This document shows, piece by piece, positions 7,032-15,465 of a stretch of DNA of 37,660 nucleotides (position 1 is its first letter; every line of letters starts with the position of its first letter). The notes below the pieces were generated by a model. It was not told the origin of the DNA and did not search any database. It saw only the letters and a program-made list of their open reading frames with translations. Where the stretch lies: contig CASCUT010000020.1 of NCBI GenBank assembly GCA_949155365.1, positions 1-37,660 of the forward strand, written 5' to 3'. Position numbers and translations under genes: made by a program. Origin of the DNA: an uncultured Clostridia bacterium. Its GTDB lineage: Bacteria; Bacillota; Clostridia; TANB77; CAG-508.

Positions 7032-8600
7032 ATGAAAGGTTTTTTGAAATGGTTTAAAAAAGGAGCAAAAATGAAAAGATGGATGCTATTAATAATAATA
7101 GGAATTCTTCTTGCTTGCTATGGAATGATGTTTTTAATAACAGGAAAGCAATTACAATTTTTAGATTTAGTTAAAATTGTAGTTAGCTTTGTAATTGGTT
7201 TTGCATTAGTAATTATAGGCAATATCTTTATGCAAAGAAGGACATTAGAATTATTAGTACAAGAAACAGATACAAGAGATGAGGCAAAAACAGGAAATGT
7301 AAAGTCCCTTATCTTTAACAAAAAAGTATATGACGAAGGACCAAATATCGTGGTAATTGGAGGCGGTTCTGGTCTAGATTCTGTATTAAAAGGACTAAAA
7401 AATTATACCAATAATATTACGGCTATCGTAACGGTTTCAGATTATGGAGCACAAGCAAGTGACTCTAGAAAATTATTAGAAACATTACCATTAGACGATA
7501 TTAAAAATAGTTTTGTAGCATTATCTGAAAATGAAAGTATTATGAATGGAATCCTAAATTATAAATTCACAGAAGGCAGACTAAAATCTTTATCTTTTGG
7601 GGATATCTATCTTTTAGCCATGAAGGAATTATATGGAGATTTTACGGCTTCAATTGAAGAAACAAAACATGTTTTAAATATAACAGGAAAAGTATTACCA
7701 GTTACCTTAGAGGCTATTGATATTTGTGCAGAATTAGAGGATGGAACCATTATTCAAAACAAAGATAAAATACCAGAGGTAGTATCTAATAAAATTAGTA
7801 AAATTAATCGTATTTTTATTAATCCATCGAATTGTATGCCAGCACCAGGAGTAATTGAGGCAATTCAAAAAGCAGATGCTATTATTATTGGACCAGGAAG
7901 CTTATATACCAATGTAATACCAAACTTATTGGTAAAAGGAGTAGCAAAGGCAATAAAAGAAAATAAAGGGTTTAAAATATACATTAGTAATATTATGACA
8001 GAACCAGGTCAAACAGATAACTATTCTTTATCAGAGCATATTAGAGCAATACAAGAACATGCAGGAAAAGGAATTATTGACTATTGTATCTATGATACGG
8101 GTGAGATTGTGCCAGAATTTATTAGAAGATATAATAAAGAAGGTGCAGATCTAGTAGAACAAGATATTGCGAAGGCAAAAGAAGAGGGAGTAAAATTATT
8201 ACAAAGGAACTTATCTTATATTGATTCAGAATTTATTCGTCATAATCCAGATGCTATTGCATCTTCTATTATCGAGTTGGTATGTGAAGATTTGAAATTT
8301 AGAGATATGCAAAATGATGCACAATATCTAATGTTAAATACAAGATTAAAGGAAAGTAAGAAAAAACTAAAAACAACGATGAACACAAAAACAAAGAAAC
8401 AAACGAAAAAACAAAAACATTTAGAAAAACCAAAAAGTAAATTTGTAGAGAAATATAATGATAGAATACAATCCATTAAGGAAAGTGATGGAAAAGCATT
8501 AAAAAGAAAACAAGCAAAAATGAAACAAAAAGAAGCAAATAAAAAAGTGGAAGTACAAAATAAAAAGAAAGCAAATACACAAAAAGCGAAAGAAGAATAA
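7032..8600 (+). CDS. yvcK: YvcK/CofD-like gluconeogenesis factor with membrane anchor
   Basis: 522 residues, longer than the ~320 of Bacillus YvcK. Two N-terminal membrane helices (about 18-37 and 45-66) precede the UDP-sugar-binding fold from about residue 105: VVIGGGSGLDSVLKGL, DIKNSFVALSEN, GPGSLYTNVIPNLLV and NIMTEPGQTDNYS match YvcK. The C-terminal ~90 residues are rich in Lys and Gln. YvcK proteins bind UDP-GlcNAc and link carbon status to cell-wall synthesis, which fits its position five bases after murB. The usual DDGGSSG segment after IVTV is replaced by SDYGAQASDSRK, so ligand handling may differ. Confidence 0.9.
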   Translation: MKGFLKWFKKGAKMKRWMLLIIIGILLACYGMMFLITGKQLQFLDLVKIVVSFVIGFALVIIGNIFMQRRTLELLVQETDTRDEAKTGNVKSLIFNKKVYDEGPNIVVIGGGSGLDSVLKGLKNYTNNITAIVTVSDYGAQASDSRKLLETLPLDDIKNSFVALSENESIMNGILNYKFTEGRLKSLSFGDIYLLAMKELYGDFTASIEETKHVLNITGKVLPVTLEAIDICAELEDGTIIQNKDKIPEVVSNKISKINRIFINPSNCMPAPGVIEAIQKADAIIIGPGSLYTNVIPNLLVKGVAKAIKENKGFKIYISNIMTEPGQTDNYSLSEHIRAIQEHAGKGIIDYCIYDTGEIVPEFIRRYNKEGADLVEQDIAKAKEEGVKLLQRNLSYIDSEFIRHNPDAIASSIIELVCEDLKFRDMQNDAQYLMLNTRLKESKKKLKTTMNTKTKKQTKKQKHLEKPKSKFVEKYNDRIQSIKESDGKALKRKQAKMKQKEANKKVEVQNKKKANTQKAKEE

Positions 8601-8633
8601 AAAACAAATACAAAAGAAAACTGGAGGAAATAA

Positions 8634-10677
8634 ATGAAATATACCAATATCAACTTCGAAGAAGGGTTAAAAAGAGAATGGATTATTACCAATGGAATAG
8701 GAGGTTTTGCAAGTTCTACGATGTGCCGGAGCGAATACAAGAAGATATCACGGCATGCTAATTGCACCACTAACACCACCAGGTAGAAGACACTTAATTT
8801 TATCAAAAGTAGATGAAAGTATTCAGTTAGACGAAAAAAAGTATGACTTATATACCAATATAGGAAAAAACTATATTTCAAAAGGATGTCAGTATTTAAC
8901 AAGTTTCGAAAAAGAATATATTCCTATTTATACCTATCAAGTAGAAGATGTTATTCTTAAAAAATATATTTGTATGGAACATGGAAAAAACACAGTTGTC
9001 CTATTTTATCAAATTTACAACAAAAATCATGAGACAAAATTAACTTTAACACCGCTTATTAATTTTCGAGATTTTCATGGCGATACCAAAAACCATGAAT
9101 TTAAGCTAAAACAAGAAGAGAAAAACAATAAATTAAAAGTAATTGTCGATGGAAATGCAGAAACACCAATTTATATGCATGTATCAGAAGGAAATTACAT
9201 TGTTCATGAAAACGATAACTTTCAAAATATGTTTTACATCGAAGAAGAAAAAAGAGGCTTTGAAGGGGAAGAGAACCATGCAATTGCAGGTAGATATGAA
9301 ATTACAGTAAAACCAAATGAGAGAAAAGAAATTACATTTGTTGCTTCATTAGAAGAAAATATTGAAGAATTAGAAGGAAAAAAGGTTATTAGTAATGAAA
9401 TTGTAAGAATTGGAGAAATTCTTTATGATTCTGAGTTAACAGATAACTTAAGCAACAAAAAACAAATACAAGATGAAGAAACGATGGAAAAAGTAGAACG
9501 AATGAGAAATTACATCATTGCTACAGATAACTTTATTGTCTATCGTCCTTCCTTTGGACTTCATACCATGATAGCAGGTTATCCTTGGTTTTTAGACTGG
9601 GGAAGAGATACATTAATTGCCTTTGAAGGAATTGTATTAAAAACAAAACGATATGATATAGCAAAAGAAATACTACAGACAATGATTCGTGATGTAAAAT
9701 TTGGATTAGTGCCAAATGGATACTCGGGATATGATAATCGACCATTATACAATAGTGTAGATAGTTCACTTTTATTATTTGAACAAATTGAAAAATATCT
9801 AAGATATACACAAGATGAGAAATTTGTCAAAGAGAACTTTTATGAAGTAATGCAAAAGATTATTGAAGCCTATGTAGCAGGAATTGACATAGACAATAAC
9901 AACATTCATTTAGAAGAAGATGGACTAATTAGTAGTGGAAATGAGCAAATCCAAAATACTTGGATGGATGCAAAAATAGGAAATTTTGTAGTAACACCAA
10001 GAAATGGGAAAGCAGTAGAAATTAATAGTATGTGGTATAATGCATTAAAAATTATGGAAGAACTAACCACTCGTTTTGAAAACAAGACAAAGGCAAGTAA
10101 ATATAAAAAGATGGCAGAACAATGTCAAAAATCTTTTATAGAGAAATTCTATAATAAAAGAAGAAAATGTTTGTATGATGTATTAGGAGATAGTAAAATC
10201 AGACCAAACCAATTATTTGCGTTAAGTTTGAGTCATCCTATCTTAGATCCAAAATCCGATATTGCAAAAGAAATGTTTGGAACGGTAACCAAAAAGTTAT
10301 TAAACAATTATGGACTAAAAACATTAGCAAAAGGAGAACAAAACTACATTGAAACTTATGAAGGAGATAGTTTCAAACGTGATATGAGCTATCACCAAGG
10401 AATTACATGGCCATGGCTACTTGGAATTTACTATGATAGTTTCCAAAAAATACGAAAAGCAGAAACAAACAAAACAAAAAAACAACAGTTACAGGTGGAA
10501 TACGATGAGTTTGTAAAAAATGTGAAAGATACCTTTATCAAAGAATTTAAAGAAGGAAAAACTATTGGAGGAATTTCAGAATTATATGACTCAAAGAAAC
10601 CATTCGAATCCAAAGGAGCTATCCAACAAGCATGGAGTATTGCAGAGGTATTTCGTATTATTTTAGAAAATGAATAA
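8634..10677 (+). pseudogene. Glycogen debranching enzyme (amylo-alpha-1,6-glucosidase), frameshifted as written
   Basis: ATG at 8634 follows CTGGAGGAAA. The N-terminal domain starts NGIGGFASSTMC, then continues in the next frame GANTRRYHGMLIAPLTPPG. This is the signature block of archaeal/bacterial-type debranching enzymes, which remove alpha-1,6 branch glucose from glycogen. One extra C at 8726/8727 (TGC-C-GGA) causes the shift; the rest reads open for 650 residues. The C-terminal glucosidase domain (about 300-680) has an (alpha/alpha)6 barrel with GYPWFLDWGRDTLIAFEG and NGKAVEINSMWYNA, and ends GAIQQAWSIAEVFRI. Expected length is about 681 residues. It lies 33 bases after yvcK and ends in a strong hairpin. 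Confidence 0.9.
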
Positions 10678-10682
10678 AGAGG

Positions 10683-10732
10683 AAAAAGCAAGGAAAATAG
10701 CGGAATTTGTCAACCGATTTTTCTTGCTTTTT
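10683..10732 (+). terminator. Terminator of the debranching enzyme gene
   Basis: AAAAAGCAAG-G-AAAAT pairs with ATTTTT-CTTGCTTTTT and is followed by TAG. The 3' arm contains the TTGCTT box of the next promoter. Confidence 0.75.
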
Positions 10733-10752
10733 AGTGATTTATGTAGTACAAT
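10724..10752 (+). promoter_or_regulatory. Promoter of the antitoxin-like gene
   Basis: TTGCTT at 10724-10729, 17-nt spacer, TACAAT at 10747-10752, just before AAGGAGGTG and ATG 10780. Confidence 0.6.
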
Positions 10753-10779
10753 CATTCCATAAAAAGGAGGTGAAAAAAG

Positions 10780-10956
10780 ATGAAAAAATGGACGATAGAA
10801 GATGAAATGAGATTTTTACCTTTTATTGAAGAAGGAGAACGAGATATAGAAGAAAATGGTACTATTACATGGGAAGAACTTATGCAAAGATTAGAAGAAG
10901 AGAAAAGGAGAGAAGGAATATATACCAAAAAGAAGACAACCAAAAGACAACCCTAA
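10780..10956 (+). CDS. Antitoxin-like protein of a degraded type II toxin-antitoxin pair (58 aa)
   Basis: ATG at 10780 follows a strong AAGGAGGTG. The 58-residue product begins MKKWTIEDEMRFLPFIEEGE, has ITWEELMQRLEEEKRREG in the middle and ends in a Lys-rich tail. It is small, charged and helical, and is followed in a +1 overlapping frame by the C-terminal half of a RelE/ParE-type toxin. I call it antitoxin-like mainly from this context; its own family is not certain. Confidence 0.5.
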   Translation: MKKWTIEDEMRFLPFIEEGERDIEENGTITWEELMQRLEEEKRREGIYTKKKTTKRQP

Positions 10957-11116
10957 CATAAAAAGATTTTTTGTTCAAAAGTATGTTGTATTTTATAAAG
11001 TCGAAGGAAAAAATATTAGAGTTATTAGAATATTATCTCAGAAAACAAATTATAATCTAAAAGTAATCGATAGAACAAAATCCATAAAAGAACTTGAATT
11101 TAATAATAGAAAATGA
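10922..11116 (+). pseudogene. C-terminal fragment of a RelE/ParE-family toxin
   Basis: In the +1 frame relative to the antitoxin-like gene, an open stretch reads NPNIKRFFVQKYVVFYKVEG followed by KNIRVIRILSQKTNYN, ending TGA at 11116. The YVVFYKVE...IRVIRILS pattern is the last beta-strands of RelE/ParE mRNA-interferase-like toxins. About 40-50 N-terminal residues are missing and there is no start codon, so an internal deletion probably joined antitoxin and toxin. Confidence 0.55.
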
Positions 11117-11157
11117 TAAGATGATAGCAAGAAAAGAAAGGAATTCATGCGAAAATC

Positions 11158-12180
11158 ATGTTATCAATTGAAAGTTTAGAAAAAGAATTAAAGACAGGAA
11201 AACTAAATCCAATTTATTTATTGTATGGGGAAGAAACATTCCTTTTAGAATCATGCCTAAAAAAAATAAAAACAAACTTTGGAGAAAGAAAAGCAGGAAT
11301 TAATGAAATTAAATTAGATGAAACTAATATCCATACCATCTTATCGGATATCGAAACTCCTGCCTTTGGATATGAAAAAAAGCTTATTCTTGCACGTAAT
11401 ACTGGCCTATTCAAAAAAGAAGGAAGAAAAAAGACAGGAATTAATACCGAACTAATTAACAAAGTGGCAGACTATATAAAAGAACATAAAAAGATGATAG
11501 AAGAAGCGGTTGTACTTGTATTCATAGAGCAAGAAGTTGAAAAAAATATACTATACAAAACAATTGAGCAAGAGGGAATGGTATGTGAATTTCAAGAACT
11601 AAAACCACAGCAAATTATGGCAAGATTAAAGGCTATTTGCAAAGCCTACCAAGTACAAATAGAGGACCCCACTTTAAGATACTTAATAGAAGCTTGTGGA
11701 ACTAATATGCAAGATGGAATCAATGAAACTAGAAAATTGATTGAATATGCAGGAACAGAGGGGACTATCACAAAACAAGCAATTGATTTATTATGTATAA
11801 AGCAACTAGATAGCATTATTTTCGATTTAACAGATAATTTGGGTAAGAAAAAAGTAGACAAAGCATTAGAGGTATTACATGGCTTATTATACCAAAAAGA
11901 GCCAATTCAAAAAATTCTAATTACCCTATATCATCATTTTAAAAAACTATATACCATAAAAATAGCGCAAAAAGAAAATAGAAACATAGCAGAAAGCTTA
12001 AAACTAAAACCAAACCAAATGTTTTTGGTAACTAAATATAAAGGACAAGCAGACTATTTCAAAGAACAAGAACTTAAAAAAATAGTAGAAGAACTAATCG
12101 ACTTAGATTATCACTACAAAACAGGGCAAATCGATTTAAACATAGGCTTAGAATCTATCTTGTGTCGATACTGTTCTTAA
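11158..12180 (+). CDS. holA: DNA polymerase III subunit delta
   Basis: 340 residues, the usual HolA size. It is the clamp-loader subunit that opens the sliding clamp. NPIYLLYGEETFLLESCLKK near residue 17 is the family's N-terminal block; GINEIKLDE, PAFGYEKKLILARN and the central IEACGTNMQDGINETRKLIEY are also typical, as is the C-terminal QIDLNIGLESILCRYC. The nearest good ribosome site (AAAGGAA at about 11136) is spaced for a ten-codon reading frame at 11147, not for the holA ATG at 11158, so initiation may be weak or coupled. Confidence 0.93.
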   Translation: MLSIESLEKELKTGKLNPIYLLYGEETFLLESCLKKIKTNFGERKAGINEIKLDETNIHTILSDIETPAFGYEKKLILARNTGLFKKEGRKKTGINTELINKVADYIKEHKKMIEEAVVLVFIEQEVEKNILYKTIEQEGMVCEFQELKPQQIMARLKAICKAYQVQIEDPTLRYLIEACGTNMQDGINETRKLIEYAGTEGTITKQAIDLLCIKQLDSIIFDLTDNLGKKKVDKALEVLHGLLYQKEPIQKILITLYHHFKKLYTIKIAQKENRNIAESLKLKPNQMFLVTKYKGQADYFKEQELKKIVEELIDLDYHYKTGQIDLNIGLESILCRYCS

Positions 12181-12198
12181 AAATAAAATAGAAAGTAA

Positions 12199-12237
12199 GA
12201 GTGTGATAGAAAAGATTCTTTTTGTCACACTTTTTTT
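12199..12237 (+). terminator. Terminator of holA
   Basis: AGTGTGA pairs with TCACACT around a 17-nt loop, followed by seven T. The remaining sequence to 12292 holds nothing I can support. Confidence 0.85.
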
Positions 12238-12292
12238 GTGCAAAATATATTGAAATAATTGATAAAAAATTACTTTAAAAAAGTAAAAGAAC

Positions 12293-12321
12293 TTGAAAAT
12301 TATGTTAATGTATGATAGAAT
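12293..12321 (+). promoter_or_regulatory. Promoter of the five-gene operon
   Basis: TTGAAA at 12293-12298, 17-nt spacer, TAGAAT at 12316-12321. It would give a 5' leader of about 150 nt. The leader has an AAGGAGG at about 12410 with no start codon behind it, then a minimal ATG-TAA reading frame, then the real AAGGAGG before 12478. Confidence 0.65.
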
Positions 12322-12477
12322 ATGGGCATATTTCTATAGTTTACCACAATTTTATATTTTATTATTAGAAAATAAAAGAATGGTATTATTATAAATTCAA
12401 ATAACAAGGAGGTTTTTATTTAATAGTTAAAATGTAAATGGAACAATCAAAAAGCGCAAGAAAGCAAGGAGGACAAG

Positions 12478-13377
12478 ATGAAAAAAGATTGCAAATTAAT
12501 TGCTACTATTCCATCTATTAATAATCGGGAAAAAGTAAGAGAAGCTTTTAGGCAACCTGCTATTGCAGAATTACGGTTTAATACAGGAGTTCAAACTCCA
12601 ACTTCAGTAGAGGAAACGCTGGATTTCTTAAAAAGTATGGCAAGACAATATCAAAAAAAGCTTTGGATCGATATAAAAGGAAGACAATTAAGAGTGGCTA
12701 AATGGGCAGACCCATTGTACTCTTGTGTGGAACTTAACCACAAAATTGAGCTTTTATATCCAGCTGAAATTTACTTTCGAAATGGAGACAAGGCAAATAT
12801 TACACATGTGAAAAATGGTAATAAAATATTTATAGATCCATTACCAAGACAAGCTCTTGGAGCAGGGCAGTCCGTAAACATTATCGCAAAAGAAATAAAA
12901 GTCAAAGGATATTTAACAGAAAAAGATAAACAGTATCTAAGTGAGTGTAAAAAACAGGATGTAAATAATGTTATGGCATCTTTTGTAGAAAGTTTTGAAG
13001 ATTTAGCACAAATTATTCAGTTTCTACCAAAGGCAAGCATTATATCGAAAATTGAATCCCTACAAGGAATGCAGTTTATCAAACAGTATCCGATTCAAGG
13101 ATTGATGTCAGCAAGAGATGATTTATATATACAGACAGGACAAAACTACCAGATGTTAAATCACTTAAGAGATATCATTTCAATTGACCCGAATGCCATA
13201 TGTGCTTCTAAAATTTTTCTATCTTTGGAAAAGAGAAGTAAAATTGACTTTGCAGACTTCGCAGACTTAGAATTGATGTATCAGATGGGATATCGAACAT
13301 TTATGTTATGTGATAACATTTGTAACTATCGTTTAATAGAGGCAATCAAAGGATGGGAGGATTTTATAAATGGATAG
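12478..13377 (+). CDS. Pyruvate-kinase-like TIM-barrel enzyme without the C-terminal domain
   Basis: 299 residues against about 470 for pyruvate kinase. KKLWIDIKGRQLRV resembles the DTKGPEIR strand, residues ~85-140 look like a B domain, YLTEKDKQYLSECKKQDVNN and ASFVESFEDL match the barrel, and ISKIESLQGM keeps the catalytic lysine and metal-binding glutamate. GLMSARDDL replaces ARGDLG but retains the aspartate. The first strand is altered (AELRFNTG for ARLNFSHG) and the allosteric C-terminal domain is absent. It probably handles a phosphoenolpyruvate-like or enol(ate) substrate rather than being glycolytic. First gene of the operon; its stop overlaps the next start by 8 nt. Confidence 0.75.
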   Translation: MKKDCKLIATIPSINNREKVREAFRQPAIAELRFNTGVQTPTSVEETLDFLKSMARQYQKKLWIDIKGRQLRVAKWADPLYSCVELNHKIELLYPAEIYFRNGDKANITHVKNGNKIFIDPLPRQALGAGQSVNIIAKEIKVKGYLTEKDKQYLSECKKQDVNNVMASFVESFEDLAQIIQFLPKASIISKIESLQGMQFIKQYPIQGLMSARDDLYIQTGQNYQMLNHLRDIISIDPNAICASKIFLSLEKRSKIDFADFADLELMYQMGYRTFMLCDNICNYRLIEAIKGWEDFING

Positions 13378-14845
13378 TATTGTAATGTGTGGAATGCAAT
13401 TTGGAGATGAGGGAAAAGGAACCTTTATTGACTATGTAGCGCATGAAAAACAGGTAGATGCTATCATACGGTATAATGGAGGCTCACAAAGTTCTCATAC
13501 AGTAATTACTCCTGAAGGAACACTTCACAAATTTAGCCAACTAGGTTCAGGGATGTTTTTGGATAAGTGCCATACTTATATTACAGAAAATATGGTAGTG
13601 AATCCGGACAATTTAATGGTAGAATTAGAGTATTTTTCGAAAGCTACTGGAATATCGATTCCGAATTTAATTCGCAGAATACATATTCATGAAAATTGTT
13701 TGGTAGTAACACCATATCACAAACTGTTAAATCGCTTAAGAGAGCTTTCCAAAGGAAAAGAAAGAAGAGGGAGTGTAGGAACAGGTGTAAGTGAGGTAAG
13801 GTATTTATTACAAGAACAAGAAAAAAATCAAGGAGTACCTTATGAACTTCCTTTGGGATTACAAATAAAAGATATCTACCAAAAAGATACGAACAATTCT
13901 ATTATTGGAAGGATAGAGGCATTGCAATCTTATGTGGAGGAGTTTTATCATCAAAATCAATCTGCAATTTGGAGAAATATGCCAGAGGAAATGAAAGAGA
14001 ATATGAAAAAAGAAATAGACTATTTACTGTATCCGCAAGCTTTTTTCAAAATTGCATGGAACTATGTAAAAAATTTAAAACAGGCACCAAAGGACTTTAA
14101 CCTTAGTCAATGTATCTATAGTACCTATGAACAAACCCTTCGAAAAAAGTGTGTAAATACGATATGGGAAGGGTCGCAAGGTCTTCTAATTGATGGAGAA
14201 TATGGGATTAAGCCCAATACTACTTTCTTAGATACAACGAACCAGTTTGCTCTTTCCATTGCTTATCGAAATGACATTCTCAAAAAAGTAGGAATTGCAA
14301 AAGCATTTACTACAAGGCATGGAGCAGGAGTATTTCCTACAGAAACAGTAGAAGTAAGTAGTAGAATATTTGATCAAAATCAAAATGAATCATTTTGGAA
14401 TGGAAAGCTTCGTTTTGGATGGTTAGATGCTATTTTACTTCGTTATGCACAAAAAATAAATCAAGTAGATGAACTGTATCTATCCTGTTTAGATCAATTA
14501 AGTGGTTTTGAAACAGTTAAAATATGTAATTCGTATCTTTATCCGGGAAAAATAGAAAAGGAATTTGAAGAACTATTTCAATATGAAGTAACACAAGAAG
14601 GAAATATCAGGATTACCGATATAAAGGAAAATGGAGAACACTTAAGTAAATATTTAGAGAAATGTATTCCTCAATATATAGAAATGCCAGGTTGGCAGGA
14701 AGACATTACAAAGGTTACTAGCAAAGAACTATTACCAGAAAAATGTAAGACCTATATTTCAATCATTGAAATCTTAACCGATATTCCAATAACAGTAGTA
14801 TCAGTAGGACCAACCAGAGAGAACAAAATAAAAGTAAAGGCATAA
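13370..14845 (+). CDS. Adenylosuccinate-synthetase-like enzyme, divergent
   Basis: 491 residues. GDEGKG (residue ~12) with the catalytic aspartate, the base-contacting histidine in SHTV, WEGSQGLLID, TTRHGAGVFPTE and RFGWLDAILLRYA are PurA landmarks. Standard PurA joins aspartate to IMP using GTP. Here NNAGHT is SQSSHT, GTTGRGIGP is GSVGTGVSE, the aspartate loop differs and the guanine-binding TKLD is SCLD. The fold and chemistry are therefore kept while the nucleotide, amino acid or cofactor has probably changed, as in phage PurZ. An insert around residues 125-240 makes it longer than the usual ~430. It lies between a pyruvate-kinase-like and a uridine-kinase-like gene. Confidence 0.8.
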   Translation: MDSIVMCGMQFGDEGKGTFIDYVAHEKQVDAIIRYNGGSQSSHTVITPEGTLHKFSQLGSGMFLDKCHTYITENMVVNPDNLMVELEYFSKATGISIPNLIRRIHIHENCLVVTPYHKLLNRLRELSKGKERRGSVGTGVSEVRYLLQEQEKNQGVPYELPLGLQIKDIYQKDTNNSIIGRIEALQSYVEEFYHQNQSAIWRNMPEEMKENMKKEIDYLLYPQAFFKIAWNYVKNLKQAPKDFNLSQCIYSTYEQTLRKKCVNTIWEGSQGLLIDGEYGIKPNTTFLDTTNQFALSIAYRNDILKKVGIAKAFTTRHGAGVFPTETVEVSSRIFDQNQNESFWNGKLRFGWLDAILLRYAQKINQVDELYLSCLDQLSGFETVKICNSYLYPGKIEKEFEELFQYEVTQEGNIRITDIKENGEHLSKYLEKCIPQYIEMPGWQEDITKVTSKELLPEKCKTYISIIEILTDIPITVVSVGPTRENKIKVKA

Positions 14846-14864
14846 AAAAGAGGATGGGAAAAGG

Positions 14865-15464
14865 ATGATAGTGCAAGAAGAAATAAAAACGTATTTACAA
14901 CATCATAACAAAGTAAATGTCATCATTGCTGGGGCAACCTGTTCAGGAAAGACAACTTTGGCAAATGAAATCCGGAAGGACTTTATGGGAAAAGAAGCGG
15001 TAACCATTGTATCACAGGATGATTATTTTAAGGACATTTCAGATATCCCAAGAGGAAAAGCAGGATATTTAATGGATTCAATAGAAGCGTTTCACCAAGA
15101 AGAGTTTAAACAAGATATCGAAAAACTATTACAAGATGGAGTTGCATGGATGCCAAGATATCATATTCCTACCAATACAAGAATGGGAAAAAATAAGATT
15201 GTAAGAAGTAGTAGGATTAATGTGATAGAAGGTTTGCATACGATTACTTTAGTAAGAAATATTCCACATACAATTTGCATTTTTGTGGATACGGATATAG
15301 AAATATGCTTAAGTAGAAGGATTTTAAGAGATACGACACAATATAACATACCAGAAGCCATCATTAGAAAATATTGGAATCATTGTATGCTTCCGATATA
15401 TCAAAGAGATATTTTGCCACAACGAAGGACAGCAGATTTGATAATAAAGAATGGAGGAAGATAA
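14865..15464 (+). CDS. Uridine-kinase-like P-loop enzyme
   Basis: 199 residues. GATCSGKTT near residue 24 is the Walker A loop, VSQDDYFKD carries the conserved acidic/tyrosine substrate motif of uridine kinase and phosphoribulokinase relatives, and NVIEGLHTI is the Walker B/EG region. LSRRILRDT supplies the lid arginines. It should phosphorylate a nucleoside or related sugar alcohol; the precise substrate is not evident. Third gene of the operon, 19 nt after the PurA-like gene and one base before the J-domain gene. Arg37 is encoded by CGG followed by A and the frame is retained. Confidence 0.8.
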   Translation: MIVQEEIKTYLQHHNKVNVIIAGATCSGKTTLANEIRKDFMGKEAVTIVSQDDYFKDISDIPRGKAGYLMDSIEAFHQEEFKQDIEKLLQDGVAWMPRYHIPTNTRMGKNKIVRSSRINVIEGLHTITLVRNIPHTICIFVDTDIEICLSRRILRDTTQYNIPEAIIRKYWNHCMLPIYQRDILPQRRTADLIIKNGGR

Positions 15465-15465
15465 G

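Noticed and set aside
12322..12477. Riboswitch in the operon leader
   Set aside because: No known conserved riboswitch core or expression-platform terminator could be seen.
15451..15465. Earlier ATG for the J-domain gene
   Set aside because: That ATG overlaps the GGAGG used by ATG 15466 and has no site of its own.
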